A DNA stretch of 64,000 nucleotides. Source: Altererythrobacter sp. TH136. GTDB lineage: Bacteria > Pseudomonadota > Alphaproteobacteria > Sphingomonadales > Sphingomonadaceae. Location: the NCBI RefSeq assembly GCF_007065885.1, contig NZ_CP041409.1:1287501-1351500 (forward strand), read 5' to 3'. The position numbers and the translations under genes are program-made. Below are positions 44,849-55,890 of this stretch, one piece after another. The notes beneath the pieces are model-generated. The model did not search any database. It was given only the letters and a program-made list of their open reading frames with translations, and had not been told where the DNA came from. Every line of letters begins with the position of its first letter. Position 1 is the first letter of the stretch.

Positions 44849-45249
44849 CCCAGGCTGGCCGGCCCGAACGCGTGGGGCAGCAGGGCGCTGAGCTTGACCC
44901 GGTTCACCGCGTCTGGCCCCACGCACAGCACTTCGGGATCGGTCCCGCCCAGCTGCGCGAGTTCGTTGAGCACCTGCCGGCAGCGCCCGCAGGGGGTGAT
45001 CGGCTCGGCGCCCGGGCCGGTCACCGCCACCTGCACCAGCCCGCCGCGCTTGCCGCCCGCCATCGCCTTGCCCACCGCCACGGTCTCGGCGCACAGGCCA
45101 AGGCCGTAGCTGGCGTTCTCGATATTGGTGCCGGTCACCACGCTGCCGTCATCGAACAGCAGCGCCGCGCCGACCGGGAAATTGGAATAGGGTGAATAGG
45201 ATTGCGCGGCGGCCGTGCGGGCAGCGGCGATGAGTTCGGATTCGGTCAT
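44845..45249 (-). CDS. cdd: Cytidine deaminase
   Basis: A 134-residue tetrameric-type enzyme: [17 protein letters not shown] (catalytic Glu with zinc Cys) and [11 protein letters not shown] (zinc Cys pair). It deaminates cytidine and deoxycytidine in pyrimidine salvage. The start is an ATG at 45247-45249. It converges on the M14 peptidase with shared stop bases. Confidence 0.95.
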   Translation of the reverse strand: MTESELIAAARTAAAQSYSPYSNFPVGAALLFDDGSVVTGTNIENASYGLGLCAETVAVGKAMAGGKRGGLVQVAVTGPGAEPITPCGRCRQVLNELAQLGGTDPEVLCVGPDAVNRVKLSALLPHAFGPASLG

Positions 45250-45272
45250 GCCCTGCCCTTAGCCGGCAAATC

Positions 45273-45968
45273 TCACGGACGCACCACCACCCAGCGCAGC
45301 GCCTCGTCGGCCGCCTCGGTGGATAGCGCGGTGTTCGCGGTCCACATCAGCCACGGACGCCCCGCGTAGCTGGGGCGTGCCCACGTGCCGACGACCCACA
45401 GGTTGCGTTCAAGCCGCCCGGCGAGGCCATAACGGTCCTCGAATGTCTTCGACACCTGCAGGATGGCGGGACGTCCGGCGTGCGCCTCGATCTGGTTGAT
45501 CAGCGTCATCAGTTCGCTTTCGACCGCCGCTTCGCGCACCCCGCACTCGTCACCCAGCGCATCGAGCGCGATCGCCGGGGGCAGCAGGTCACGCCCGCGC
45601 GGCACCAGCACGACGAAATTGGCCGACTGCCCATCGGCCATCGCACAGGGATCGAACCGGTGCACCGCGCCGATTTTCAGCCCCGCATCGCGCGCGGCAG
45701 CCAGATTGGCGGCGAAGCGCGGATCGCTGCCCCGCGCGCCGTTGCTAGCATCAAGATAGACGAACCCCCCGCCGAGCGCCTTCAAGGTGCCGAATCGCAC
45801 ATCGCCGTCGGCGGCGCCGATCTGGGCGCCTTGATCAGGGTAGTCGCGCGGGTCGGGCGTCCAGTGCTGCAGGCTCCACCATGCCCACGCTCCTGCCGCC
45901 AGCAGGCCCAGCAGCAATGCACCGAGCACGCGCGCGCGCCAGCCGATGCTCTTTTTCCTGCCTGCCAC
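45273..45968 (-). CDS. GH25-like (lysozyme-fold) membrane-anchored protein
   Basis: A 231-residue protein with an N-terminal anchor (about residues 12-30) and a GH25-like domain: FVYLDASNGARGSDPRFAAN, AARDAGLKIGAVHRF, and a late RPWLMWTANT. The catalytic Asp-x-Glu pair expected after LPPAIALD is not seen (the text reads LDALGDEC), so enzymatic activity is doubtful. GTG 45968 is the start; GGGG lies about 12 nt upstream. It lies between cdd and a UPF0262 gene. Confidence 0.75.
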   Translation of the reverse strand: MAGRKKSIGWRARVLGALLLGLLAAGAWAWWSLQHWTPDPRDYPDQGAQIGAADGDVRFGTLKALGGGFVYLDASNGARGSDPRFAANLAAARDAGLKIGAVHRFDPCAMADGQSANFVVLVPRGRDLLPPAIALDALGDECGVREAAVESELMTLINQIEAHAGRPAILQVSKTFEDRYGLAGRLERNLWVVGTWARPSYAGRPWLMWTANTALSTEAADEALRWVVVRP

Positions 45969-45999
45969 GAATCGCGCCCCTGCCCCGAAACCCTAGTTC

Positions 46000-46494
46000 T
46001 CAGCCGCGGATATGGAGCACGCAGATAAGGGTGAACAAGCGGCGTGCGGTGAGGTGATCGGTTTCAACCTTCCCGGCGAGCCGGTCGAGCAACAGGTCGG
46101 CGGCATCGTTGTGGATCGCGCGGCGGGCCATGTCGATCGTCTCGATCTCGGCCGCGGTCGCCTTGCGGATCGCCTGGTAATAGCTGTCGCAGATCGCGAA
46201 ATAGTCGCGGATCGGGCGGCGAAACCGCGCCAGTCCCAGGATCAGCGTTTCCAGCGGCTCGCCGGATTCGTCGCCAATCGTCAGCGCCAGTCGCCCGTCC
46301 TGCACCGCCAGCTTCAGCGCGTACGGCCCATGATGCCCCGCAGCCACCGCGCGCAGCGGTTTGAAGGTGTTCTCTTCGATCAGGTCGTAGATCGCGACCC
46401 GCCGTTCCTGTTCGACATCCGCGTTGCGCCAGAGGATCGTATCCTCGTCGAGCGTGATCTTGGCGATCCGCCAGGTCTCTTCGTGCGCGGCCAT
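46000..46494 (-). CDS. UPF0262 family protein
   Basis: A 164-residue protein of the alphaproteobacterial UPF0262 family: RIAKITLDEDTILWR, ALKLAVQDGRLALTI and the long block FRRPIRDYFAICDSYYQAIR. The function is unknown. It is divergent from dnaB across 115 bp. Confidence 0.9.
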   Translation of the reverse strand: MAAHEETWRIAKITLDEDTILWRNADVEQERRVAIYDLIEENTFKPLRAVAAGHHGPYALKLAVQDGRLALTIGDESGEPLETLILGLARFRRPIRDYFAICDSYYQAIRKATAAEIETIDMARRAIHNDAADLLLDRLAGKVETDHLTARRLFTLICVLHIRG

Positions 46495-46609
46495 TGTGGC
46501 CCGCTTTCGCAGAACCGCGCCCCTGGCGGCAAGCGTTTCCACAGGGCTGTGCGCCGTGGTGATCGCAAAGGCGCTTTGCGCAGGCGCCGCGATGCAGCAA
46601 GAGGGGCGC

Positions 46610-48130
46610 ATGGCCCAGACCGACCTCCTGATGCGCCCCGCGGCGCCAGCAAATGATTCGTCCCCCGTTCGCGCGCTGCCCGCCAATATCGAGGCGGAGG
46701 CCGCGTTCTTGGGCGCGGTGCTGATCGACAACCGGGTGCTGGAGGAACTGCCCACCCCGCTGCGTCCGCAGCACTTCTTCGAACCGGTCCACCAGCGGGT
46801 CTACGACCGGATCCTGACGCTGCTCGACCGCAATGCGGTGGTCACCCCCGTGACCCTGAAGCCGTATTTCGAGGCTGACGAGGCGTTGAAGGAACTGGGC
46901 GGAATCACCTACCTCGCCCGCCTTACTGCGGACGGGCAGGGCCTGCTCGCCCCGCGCGAACTGGCCGAGCAGATCTATGACCTGGCGCTGCTGCGCGAAC
47001 TGGTCAGCGTGGGACGCAACCTGGTCGAAGGCGCGCTCGACACCAGCGACAGCGTCGCCCCGATGGCGCAGATCGAAGCAGCCGAGGCGGCGCTGTTCGA
47101 AGTCGCTGAGGGCGCCGCCACCGCGACCGAGGCCGCCAGCTTCGGTTCCGCCACGCGCAAAGCGCTGGGGATGATCGAGAAGGCGATCAATTCCGGCGGC
47201 CATGTCTCGGGCAAGACCACGGGCCTCACCTCGATCAACGACAAGGTCGGCGGACTGCACAATTCCGACCTCATCATCCTCGCCGGGCGCCCCGGCATGG
47301 GCAAGTCGTCGCTGGCGACCAACATCGCGTTCAATTGTGCCGAGCGGCTGCTGCGCGACCGGCGCGACGGGATCGCCGAAAAGGATTCGGTCGGCGCCGG
47401 GGTCGCGCTGTTCAGCTTGGAAATGAGCGCCGACCAGCTCGCCACGCGTATCCTGGCCGAGCAGGCGGAAATCTCGAGCGAGGCGCTGCGCATGGGCAAG
47501 CTCAGCCGCGACGAATTCCAGAAGCTGTCGTTCGCCAGCCAGCGCCTGTCCGAGTTGCCACTTTATATCGACGACACGCCCGCGCTGACCATCGCGGCGC
47601 TGCGTACCCGTGCGCGCCGGCTGAAGCGCAAGCACGACATTGGCCTGATCATCGTCGACTACCTGCAACTGCTGCAGGGGACCGGGCGGGCGAACGACAA
47701 CCGGGTCAACGAGATTTCCGAGATCAGCCGGGGTCTCAAGACGCTCGCCAAGGAACTCGACGTGCCGGTGATCGCGCTGTCCCAGCTCAGCCGTGCGGTG
47801 GAAAGCCGCGAGGACAAGCGCCCCATCCTGTCCGACCTGCGCGAGTCCGGCTCCATCGAGCAGGACGCCGACATGGTGTGGTTCATCTTCCGCGAAGACT
47901 ATTACATCGCCGCGTCCGAACCCAAGCGGCCCGCCGCGGACGATCCGCAGGAAGTTCACGACGCCCACGAGGCATGGGCCCGTAAGATGGACCCGGTGTT
48001 CGGCCTCGCCGAGCTCGTCATCGCCAAGCAGCGTCACGGCTCGACCGGCAAGGTGCGGATGAAGTTCGAAGCCAAGATCACCCGCTTCAGCGACCTGGCC
48101 GAGGGCGCAAACAGCTACGGCTACGACTGA
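46610..48130 (+). CDS. dnaB: DnaB, replicative DNA helicase
   Basis: A 506-residue RecA-fold helicase. The N-terminal domain (about 25-130, PANIEAEAAFLGAVLIDNRVL) is joined to the motor domain with Walker A GRPGMGKSS (about 226), VALFSLEMSADQ, Walker B LIIVDYLQLLQG and the arginine-finger segment. It unwinds DNA ahead of the replication fork. GAGGGGCGC immediately precedes ATG 46610; an ATG six codons earlier lacks a good ribosome-binding site. No inteins are present. Confidence 0.97.
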   Translation: MAQTDLLMRPAAPANDSSPVRALPANIEAEAAFLGAVLIDNRVLEELPTPLRPQHFFEPVHQRVYDRILTLLDRNAVVTPVTLKPYFEADEALKELGGITYLARLTADGQGLLAPRELAEQIYDLALLRELVSVGRNLVEGALDTSDSVAPMAQIEAAEAALFEVAEGAATATEAASFGSATRKALGMIEKAINSGGHVSGKTTGLTSINDKVGGLHNSDLIILAGRPGMGKSSLATNIAFNCAERLLRDRRDGIAEKDSVGAGVALFSLEMSADQLATRILAEQAEISSEALRMGKLSRDEFQKLSFASQRLSELPLYIDDTPALTIAALRTRARRLKRKHDIGLIIVDYLQLLQGTGRANDNRVNEISEISRGLKTLAKELDVPVIALSQLSRAVESREDKRPILSDLRESGSIEQDADMVWFIFREDYYIAASEPKRPAADDPQEVHDAHEAWARKMDPVFGLAELVIAKQRHGSTGKVRMKFEAKITRFSDLAEGANSYGYD

Positions 48131-48139
48131 GCGGGCGCC

Positions 48140-49312
48140 CTACAGCCCCAGGTTCAGCCGCCGGCTGACAGTGTAGTCGACCACCGCCACCAGGAACCAC
48201 GAGACATTCCACCGCACGCGGTTGAGCAATCCTGCCCGTGACTTGTGCAGGCTGGGGGTGATCGCGGTCGACGCGGGGATCAGGTGGTCGATGAATTCCG
48301 ACAATCGATCCGCCATCGCGCGATCCTCGATCCGCAGCATGACCTCCAGGTTGAGGTAGAGGCTGCGCATGTCAAAATTGGCGCTACCGATGAAGCTCTT
48401 GTCGTCGATCACGATCAGCTTGGTGTGCAGCTTGGTCGCTTCGAACTCCCAGATTTCGGCCCGGCGCTTCAGCAGGAAATCGTACAGCGAGCGGGTCGCG
48501 CCGATGGTCGCGCCGTTGTCGCTTTTCGCGGCCATCACCAGCCTGGCGTGGCCGCGCCGCGCGACCCGGCCGATCGCTCGAAGGGCGCGGTTGGAAGGCG
48601 AAAAATAGGCCATCAGCATGTCCAGCCGGTCGGCGCTGTGCAGGTCGCTGCGCACGCATTTCGCCCAGCTCGACAGCCCGCGCGTCGGCCCCCCGATCAG
48701 CACCTGCACCGGGCCATGGCCCGGCTGCCAGGCGCGCACCATGCGCCGGATCGCGCGCCAGCTGGCACGCGGGTTCGCCGTCCACGCGTCGAGCTGATCG
48801 AACCAGCGCGACAGGTCGCTGACCGCTGACCCTTCCACCACAATGCCGAGATCGTTCCAGCCGTTGGCGTCCGGAGGCGCGAAATAGCTGTCTTCCACGT
48901 TGAAGCCGCCGATCATCGCGGTCCTGCCGTCGACGATGACGATCTTCTGATGATTGCGGATCAGATAGCGTTGCGAGATGCGGGGGGAGAAGCAGCAGAA
49001 GCTGCCCCCCGCGTCGCACATGGGTGCAAAGAACTCTTTCCGCGCATCTGCCCCGAACCCGTCGAGTATCAGGTTGACCTTGACCCCTCGCCTGGCGGCG
49101 GCCGCCAGGGCATCGCGCACTGCGATCCCGCTCGCATCCTCGGCGAAGATGTAGAAGCACATCCGGATCGTAGTGCACGCGCCTTCGATCAACGCCAGCA
49201 GCGCGGCCAGGCGATCCTTGCCGCCCGGGTAGAACACCAGTTTCTGACCCTGCGCTGCGATCTCGAACGGGGGCGGGTCGACATACTCCATCGGCGATGC
49301 GCCTAGAGGCAT
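48140..49312 (-). CDS. Phospholipase D/cardiolipin synthase-like protein
   Basis: A 390-residue protein with two HKD motifs: [18 protein letters not shown] (about 120) and [19 protein letters not shown] (about 295). No N-terminal membrane helices are present, unlike ClsA, but the last 40 residues contain a hydrophobic stretch. It probably makes cardiolipin or exchanges phosphatidyl groups at the inner membrane. The start may be ATG 49312 or ATG 49291. Confidence 0.88.
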   Translation of the reverse strand: MPLGASPMEYVDPPPFEIAAQGQKLVFYPGGKDRLAALLALIEGACTTIRMCFYIFAEDASGIAVRDALAAAARRGVKVNLILDGFGADARKEFFAPMCDAGGSFCCFSPRISQRYLIRNHQKIVIVDGRTAMIGGFNVEDSYFAPPDANGWNDLGIVVEGSAVSDLSRWFDQLDAWTANPRASWRAIRRMVRAWQPGHGPVQVLIGGPTRGLSSWAKCVRSDLHSADRLDMLMAYFSPSNRALRAIGRVARRGHARLVMAAKSDNGATIGATRSLYDFLLKRRAEIWEFEATKLHTKLIVIDDKSFIGSANFDMRSLYLNLEVMLRIEDRAMADRLSEFIDHLIPASTAITPSLHKSRAGLLNRVRWNVSWFLVAVVDYTVSRRLNLGL

Positions 49313-49385
49313 TTTCTTGACTTGGCGACGCCTGGCGGGTAGTTGGCGCGCTTTCCTGCAGACACCTGTTTATTCGGAGTGCCCG

Positions 49386-49730
49386 ATGGCGCGCGTTACC
49401 GTCGAAGATTGCGTCGACAAGATTCCCAACCGCTTCGATCTCGTCCTGTTGGCCGCTCAGCGCGCCCGCGAGATTTCCGGCGGGGCCGAACTGACCGTCG
49501 ACCGCGACCGTGACAAGAACCCGGTCGTCGCCCTGCGCGAAATCGCCGACCAGACCGTGCGTCCGAAAGAACTGCACGAATCGGTCGTCGTGGGCCTGCA
49601 GAAGATCCTGCCCGATGACGAGGATGAAGCAGACGAGATCGGCAGCCTCAGCCAGTCGGCCGAAGCGTTGCGGATCACCGCTGCGGCTCCGGTGCGTTCG
49701 ACCAGCGTCGGCGGCGATTACGACGGCTGA
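49386..49730 (+). CDS. rpoZ: RNA polymerase omega subunit
   Basis: A 114-residue protein beginning [20 protein letters not shown], with the omega core [12 protein letters not shown] and [12 protein letters not shown], then an acidic, variable tail. It helps assemble RNA polymerase and, in many bacteria, mediates ppGpp control. spoT is not adjacent. It is followed by an intrinsic terminator. Confidence 0.96.
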   Translation: MARVTVEDCVDKIPNRFDLVLLAAQRAREISGGAELTVDRDRDKNPVVALREIADQTVRPKELHESVVVGLQKILPDDEDEADEIGSLSQSAEALRITAAAPVRSTSVGGDYDG

Positions 49731-49755
49731 TCGCCGGCTTCCGCCCAGATGAAAT

Positions 49756-49782
49756 AGGGCCGCCTGCGAAGGCGGCCCTTTT
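49756..49782 (+). terminator. Intrinsic terminator of rpoZ
   Basis: AGGGCCGCCT and AGGCGGCCCT pair perfectly over 10 bp around a GCGA loop, followed by TTTCG. It lies 25 bp after the rpoZ stop and may also act for the convergent DUF3072 gene. Confidence 0.85.
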
Positions 49783-49805
49783 CGTGTCCGCTACGCGGGC
49801 ATCCG

Positions 49806-50039
49806 TTATCTGCCGCGCCCGGTTTCTTCCTGGAGCGCATCGATCCGCTCCGATGCCTCGGCCTTGGTCAGTTCGGTGTCGTAGGCATCGGGATTGTGCG
49901 CTTCTTCCGTCAATGTCTTGAGGTAGCTCGCTTGCGCACCGGTCATCGGTTCGCCGCCGGTGACCCAGTCCGCCGGGTCCTTTTCCGCGTTCGAGACAGG
50001 TTCGCTCTTCGGGTGTTCGCTAGGGTGTTGGACAGTCAT
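49806..50039 (-). CDS. DUF3072 family protein
   Basis: A 77-residue acidic protein with the DUF3072 block DPADWVTGGEPMTGAQASYL followed by a Glu-rich helix (TKAEASERIDALQEE). The function is unknown. AGGAG lies 7-8 nt upstream of ATG 50037-50039. It is divergent from the DUF3667 gene. Confidence 0.82.
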   Translation of the reverse strand: MTVQHPSEHPKSEPVSNAEKDPADWVTGGEPMTGAQASYLKTLTEEAHNPDAYDTELTKAEASERIDALQEETGRGR

Positions 50040-50129
50040 CGGTTCGTCTCCTGATACCGCCACAAAACCTCCGAAGTTCTATGTTTGTTCCCGCTAGTCG
50101 CGGCGGTTCGCGTGGGGCAAGATGCGCGC

Positions 50130-51184
50130 ATGACGGGGGACATCGAAGGGATCGCCGGCGGCCTCGCCGACATCGGCACCGGCGCGTCAGTCGCCGGCGC
50201 GGTCGAGCGCGAACGGGGGGATGCGGCCGACGGCCGTACGCACGAAGGCGCCTGCCTCAACTGCGCGACCCCGCTCGTAGGATCGCACTGCCACGCGTGC
50301 GGCCAGCGGGCACACGTTCACCGCACGCTGGGCGCGTTCTTCCACGATCTGCTCCACGGAGTTTTGCATTTCGAAGGCAAGACCTGGCGCACTATCCCCA
50401 TGCTCGCCTGGCAGCCCGGCAAGCTGACGCGCGAGTATATCGACGGCCGGCGCGCCCGCTACGTCAGCCCCATCGCGCTGTTCCTGTTCGTCGTGTTCCT
50501 CAGCTTCGCGCTGTTTTCGATGCTGGGCGGGTTCGATCCCGCTGTTTCGAACCTGGGAGAGGCCAAGGCCGTGCAGGCCGAAAACGCCGGCAGATCGACG
50601 AGATCGAGGCGCAGCTCCCCTCGGCCACGGGTGCCGAGCGCGCGGCACTTGAGGAACGTCTGCGTTCGGTCAAGGAGGATCAGCAGGCCATGACGGCGGT
50701 CGTCGGGACGGTACAGAACGACTTCGAAGACGGCTTCACCGAATCGCCCATCCCCAAAGACAGCAAGCTGGCGCGGACGATCGATCACGTCCGCGAAAAC
50801 CCGCAGCTCGCCATCTACAAGGCGCAGACCAGCGCCTACAAATACAGCTGGATGCTGATCCCGCTGAGCGTGCCGTTCGTGTGGCTGCTGTTTCCCTTCA
50901 ACCGCCGCTTCCGGGGGTACGACCACACGGTGTTCGTGGCCTATTCGATCAGCTTCATGATCGCGCTGGTGGCGGTCGCCAGCCTCCTGTTTTACGTCAA
51001 CGCGGGCGCGGCGGGGGGCCTGCTGCTGCTCTATGCGCCGTATCACATGTACCGCCAGCTGCGCGGCACCTATGGGGTCAGCCGGGCGGGCGGCATCTGG
51101 CGGATGCTGGCGCTGAGCCTGTTCGCGTGGGTGGCGATCGGGCTGTTCGCCGGCATCATCACCTGGATGGCGATGGGGAGCTAG
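50130..51184 (+). pseudogene. DUF3667 membrane protein gene with a frameshift
   Basis: The first reading frame, from ATG 50130, carries the DUF3667 signature: zinc-ribbon CLNCATPLVGSHCHACGQR, then FFHDLLHGVLHFEGKTW and PGKLTREYIDGRRARYVSP, and one hydrophobic helix. It loses sense near 50580. The related sequence continues one frame over (RQIDEIEAQLPSATGAERAA onward) through three more hydrophobic segments to TAG 51184. One missing base near 50572-50590 (around GAAAACGCCGGCAG) restores a single protein of about 350 residues. The function of the family is unknown. Confidence 0.8.
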
Positions 51185-51328
51185 GCCCCGCCGCCTCCCG
51201 GCCTGGTCGGAACCGCGCCGGCCACTGCCCTACCCGCTCGGGTATCCCCACATATCACGCCGGCGGGCGCGTTTGCCGGGAATGTGCGGCGCTGCTACTC
51301 GCAGCTGCATTGAACAAAGGGGAACAGC

Positions 51329-51979
51329 GTGCGCAGACCGGTCGGCAAAGGGGCATGGGTGGCGCTCGCCGCGGTGGTACTGGCGACCGGGACGATCGGC
51401 TGGCGGCTCGTGTCCGACCGCAGTGCGAGCCAATCTGCCACACCCGGTGCGAACGACCCGCTGGCCGCGCTGGAGGCGGCAGCCCGCGCCAATCCCGGCG
51501 ATGCGGCGGGCTGGCAACGGCTGGGGTTCGCCTATTTCGACGCCGGCCGCTTCCCCGATGCGGCCAGAGCCTATGCCAGCGCGACAGGGGCGGCCCCGCG
51601 CAACGCAGCGCTGTGGTCGAGCCTGGGCGAAGCTCTGGTGATGGCGAGCGCCAACAGCCCCATGCCGCCGCGCGCGCTGTCCGCGTTCCGCAAGGCGGCG
51701 GAGCTCGATCCAAAGGACGCGCGGGCGCGGTACTTCCTGGCGGTGAACCGCGATGTCCGCGGCGACCACCAGGGCGCGATCGACGACTGGCTGGTGCTGC
51801 TGGCGGAAACGCCGCCGGGCGCGCCGTGGGAGGCCGATCTCAGGCGGACGATCGAGCAAGTCGGTAAGATCAACGGCATCGCGGTGGCGCCGCGCATCGC
51901 TGACGCCCTAGCCAGGCGTCCCACAACCACCGCTGCCCAGCCGGCATCCAGCGCCATTCCGGGACCCGCGCCTGAATAG
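51329..51979 (+). CDS. Membrane-anchored TPR protein (CcmH/CycH-like)
   Basis: A 216-residue protein with an N-terminal anchor (about residues 9-27) and about three tetratricopeptide repeats (GWQRLGFAYFDAGRFPDAAR, then ALWSSLGEALV, then ARYFLAVNRDVRGDHQGAID). This resembles the TPR half of the cytochrome c maturation protein CcmI/CycH. No other ccm genes are visible, so the role remains open. GTG 51329 is preceded by AAAGGGGAA. It converges on ftsH; a small GC hairpin (51984-51999) lies between them. Confidence 0.75.
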   Translation: MRRPVGKGAWVALAAVVLATGTIGWRLVSDRSASQSATPGANDPLAALEAAARANPGDAAGWQRLGFAYFDAGRFPDAARAYASATGAAPRNAALWSSLGEALVMASANSPMPPRALSAFRKAAELDPKDARARYFLAVNRDVRGDHQGAIDDWLVLLAETPPGAPWEADLRRTIEQVGKINGIAVAPRIADALARRPTTTAAQPASSAIPGPAPE

Positions 51980-52079
51980 CCTGACGCCGCTGGCGGCGTT
52001 CCTCCGGGCGGAAGGCTGAAGGACTGGCCGCGAGCCGGGAAGACAAGCTGGCAGCCGCCCCCCAACGTCCGGCGCTAGG

Positions 52080-54041
<1,962 letters not shown>

Positions 54042-54157
54042 CGGATGCGCCGTCCTTTCGCTAGGGAATGTAAGCGCGCCCGGGTGAATGGCAAGCTAAC
54101 CCCCGGCCGGAAATGAATGACCATTTTCGCGGCAAAGCCTGGCTCGACCGTCTCACC

Positions 54158-55000
54158 TCAGCGATCGATCTCGATGCGGTAGTCGTCGCGCAAGGCCTGG
54201 TAGCCCGCATCCTGCTGCCGCCGGCCCATCGCGGCGCGCCAGTCGTCCTCCACGCGAGACCGGATCGCGGCGAGCGGCGGAATGACGCCGGGCTGCTTCG
54301 CGGTCAGCCGCACGAGGTGCCAGCCCAGCGCACCTTCGACCGGCCCGTGCCACGCGTCGCCGAGCGCCAGACCTTCCAGCGCGTGCGCGAATTCCTGGCC
54401 CATCTCGTCGCTGACCGTCTGGCGGCTGGCGCCGTTGAAGTGCGCCGGCAGCGAAATCGCATCACCCACCCTGGTCCAGTTCGCCCCGCCGTCAAGCAGG
54501 GTCCGGGCCACCACCGCTCGGCTGCGGCTCGTGAAATAGAGCTGATCGAAGGTCAGCTTCATGTCCTGCGCAAACCGATCGGGGTGGGCCTGCAGCCATC
54601 CGTTCAAGGTGGCATCGTCGATCGTGCCGGTCCCGGCGGCACTGGCGGCGATCGCCTCCATCTTCTGCGCCAGCCGCTTGCGCACCACCGGATCGCCTTT
54701 GTCGAGGCCGCGCCGGAGCGCCTCTCGGTAGAGCACTTCCTCGCGCACCCGGCGACTGATGAGCGTATCGAGTTCAGCCTGCGTGGGCGGCCGCCCGGTG
54801 ACCTCGGCGAACTCGCGCGACAACTGCGCCTGGTCGCTGCGCGTCAGGTGAATGGAACGGCTTGAGTGATCGCCGGGAGCCGCCCGCCAAGACTTGGCGG
54901 CTAAGATGGCCGCGCCCGCTAGCAACACCAGCACCAGCACCAGCACCGGGAGGCGCCACCTGCGGAGCCGATCGGTCCAGTTCGCCGGGGAATCAGTCAT
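54158..55000 (-). CDS. Membrane-anchored parvulin-type peptidyl-prolyl isomerase
   Basis: A 280-residue protein with one N-terminal anchor (about residues 17-35). A SurA/PpiD-like helical region follows (QAELDTLISRRVREEVLYREA), then a PpiC-like rotamase domain (LALGDAWHGPVEGALGWHLVRL near 220). It should act in the periplasm on outer-membrane or secreted proteins. It lies 116 bp upstream of ftsH on the same strand. Confidence 0.82.
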   Translation of the reverse strand: MTDSPANWTDRLRRWRLPVLVLVLVLLAGAAILAAKSWRAAPGDHSSRSIHLTRSDQAQLSREFAEVTGRPPTQAELDTLISRRVREEVLYREALRRGLDKGDPVVRKRLAQKMEAIAASAAGTGTIDDATLNGWLQAHPDRFAQDMKLTFDQLYFTSRSRAVVARTLLDGGANWTRVGDAISLPAHFNGASRQTVSDEMGQEFAHALEGLALGDAWHGPVEGALGWHLVRLTAKQPGVIPPLAAIRSRVEDDWRAAMGRRQQDAGYQALRDDYRIEIDR

Positions 55001-55080
55001 GTCGGCGAGGGATAATCATCAACCTGCGCCGCTGCATCCGTCATCGCTCGGTGGGGTTTCTGTCGCTCACGCGAGATCGG

Positions 55081-55890
55081 TCAACCGGAACGCATGAGCG
55101 GCTGCGCGATCAAGGCCCGCCCGCCGCTGAATGCGATGTCCGACAACCGCTCCGCCATACCGCAGCCGCCCGGCTCGACCGCCTGTCCGGCCAGCGTAAC
55201 AGGGGCATCGACCGGGATCACCAGCAACGGCCCGCCGGCATAGCGCGCCGCGGTGGCCGCGTCAGGCTCTCCGTCGATCCGGTCCAGCCGGAAATGCGGT
55301 CCGTCAGCCAGCGTCACGTCGCCCCGATCGGGCACGTGCCGCCGAAGCTTCGGATCGTGCGGCCCGCCCTCGGCAACCGCAATTCCATCGTCGAGATGCA
55401 ATTCGCGCGGGCGGCCATAGTCGTATAGCCGATAGGTGATGTCGGAATTCTGCTGCACCTCGATCAGCGACAGTCCGGCGCCGATCGCATGCACGGTGTT
55501 GGCCGGCAGGTAGACGAAGTCGCCAGGCCCAACCTCGTGCCACGCGAGGAGTTGTTCGATCGATCCGTCCAGCGCGGCGGCGCGCATTTTTTCAGGCGAG
55601 ACCGGTTCGGTGAAGCCGATCGCCAGCTTCGCGCCCGGTTCGGCGGTCAGGACCAGCCAGCATTCCTCCTTGCCGCGGCTCCCGGCGGGGGCCTGCGCAT
55701 CGGACGGGTGCACCTGCACCGACAGGTTTTCGCTGGTGAACAGGTATTTCACCAGCAGTTCTGGCAGTTCGGGCGGTGGCTCGAACCAGATTTCGCCAAT
55801 CCGTTTCCCGTGGGGAGCGCTGAACGGCGGCGGGAGCGTGTCCTGGCCCCACGGCTTCTCGACCGATTTGGTGGGCAGCACCCGGCTCAT
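55081..55890 (-). CDS. manA: Type I phosphomannose isomerase (class I mannose-6-phosphate isomerase)
   Basis: A 269-residue cupin enzyme: the zinc ligands are visible in SVQVHPSDAQA (Gln, His), KEECWLVL (Glu) and PANTVHAIGAGL (His). It interconverts fructose-6-phosphate and mannose-6-phosphate and so feeds GDP-mannose synthesis. It is short for the family but has the full metal site. Its start overlaps the guanylyltransferase stop by 4 bp. Last gene of the four-gene mannose operon. Confidence 0.88.
   Translation of the reverse strand: MSRVLPTKSVEKPWGQDTLPPPFSAPHGKRIGEIWFEPPPELPELLVKYLFTSENLSVQVHPSDAQAPAGSRGKEECWLVLTAEPGAKLAIGFTEPVSPEKMRAAALDGSIEQLLAWHEVGPGDFVYLPANTVHAIGAGLSLIEVQQNSDITYRLYDYGRPRELHLDDGIAVAEGGPHDPKLRRHVPDRGDVTLADGPHFRLDRIDGEPDAATAARYAGGPLLVIPVDAPVTLAGQAVEPGGCGMAERLSDIAFSGGRALIAQPLMRSG

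Noticed and set aside
46064-48037. A 657-codon open frame antisense to dnaB
   Set aside because: It is a high-GC shadow of dnaB and the UPF0262 gene; its translation is low-complexity and Arg/Gly/Gln-rich with no family features.
51984-51999. Terminator between the TPR gene and ftsH
   Set aside because: The GC hairpin is short, with a 2-4 nt loop and no T-run on either strand, so it is not listed as a terminator.
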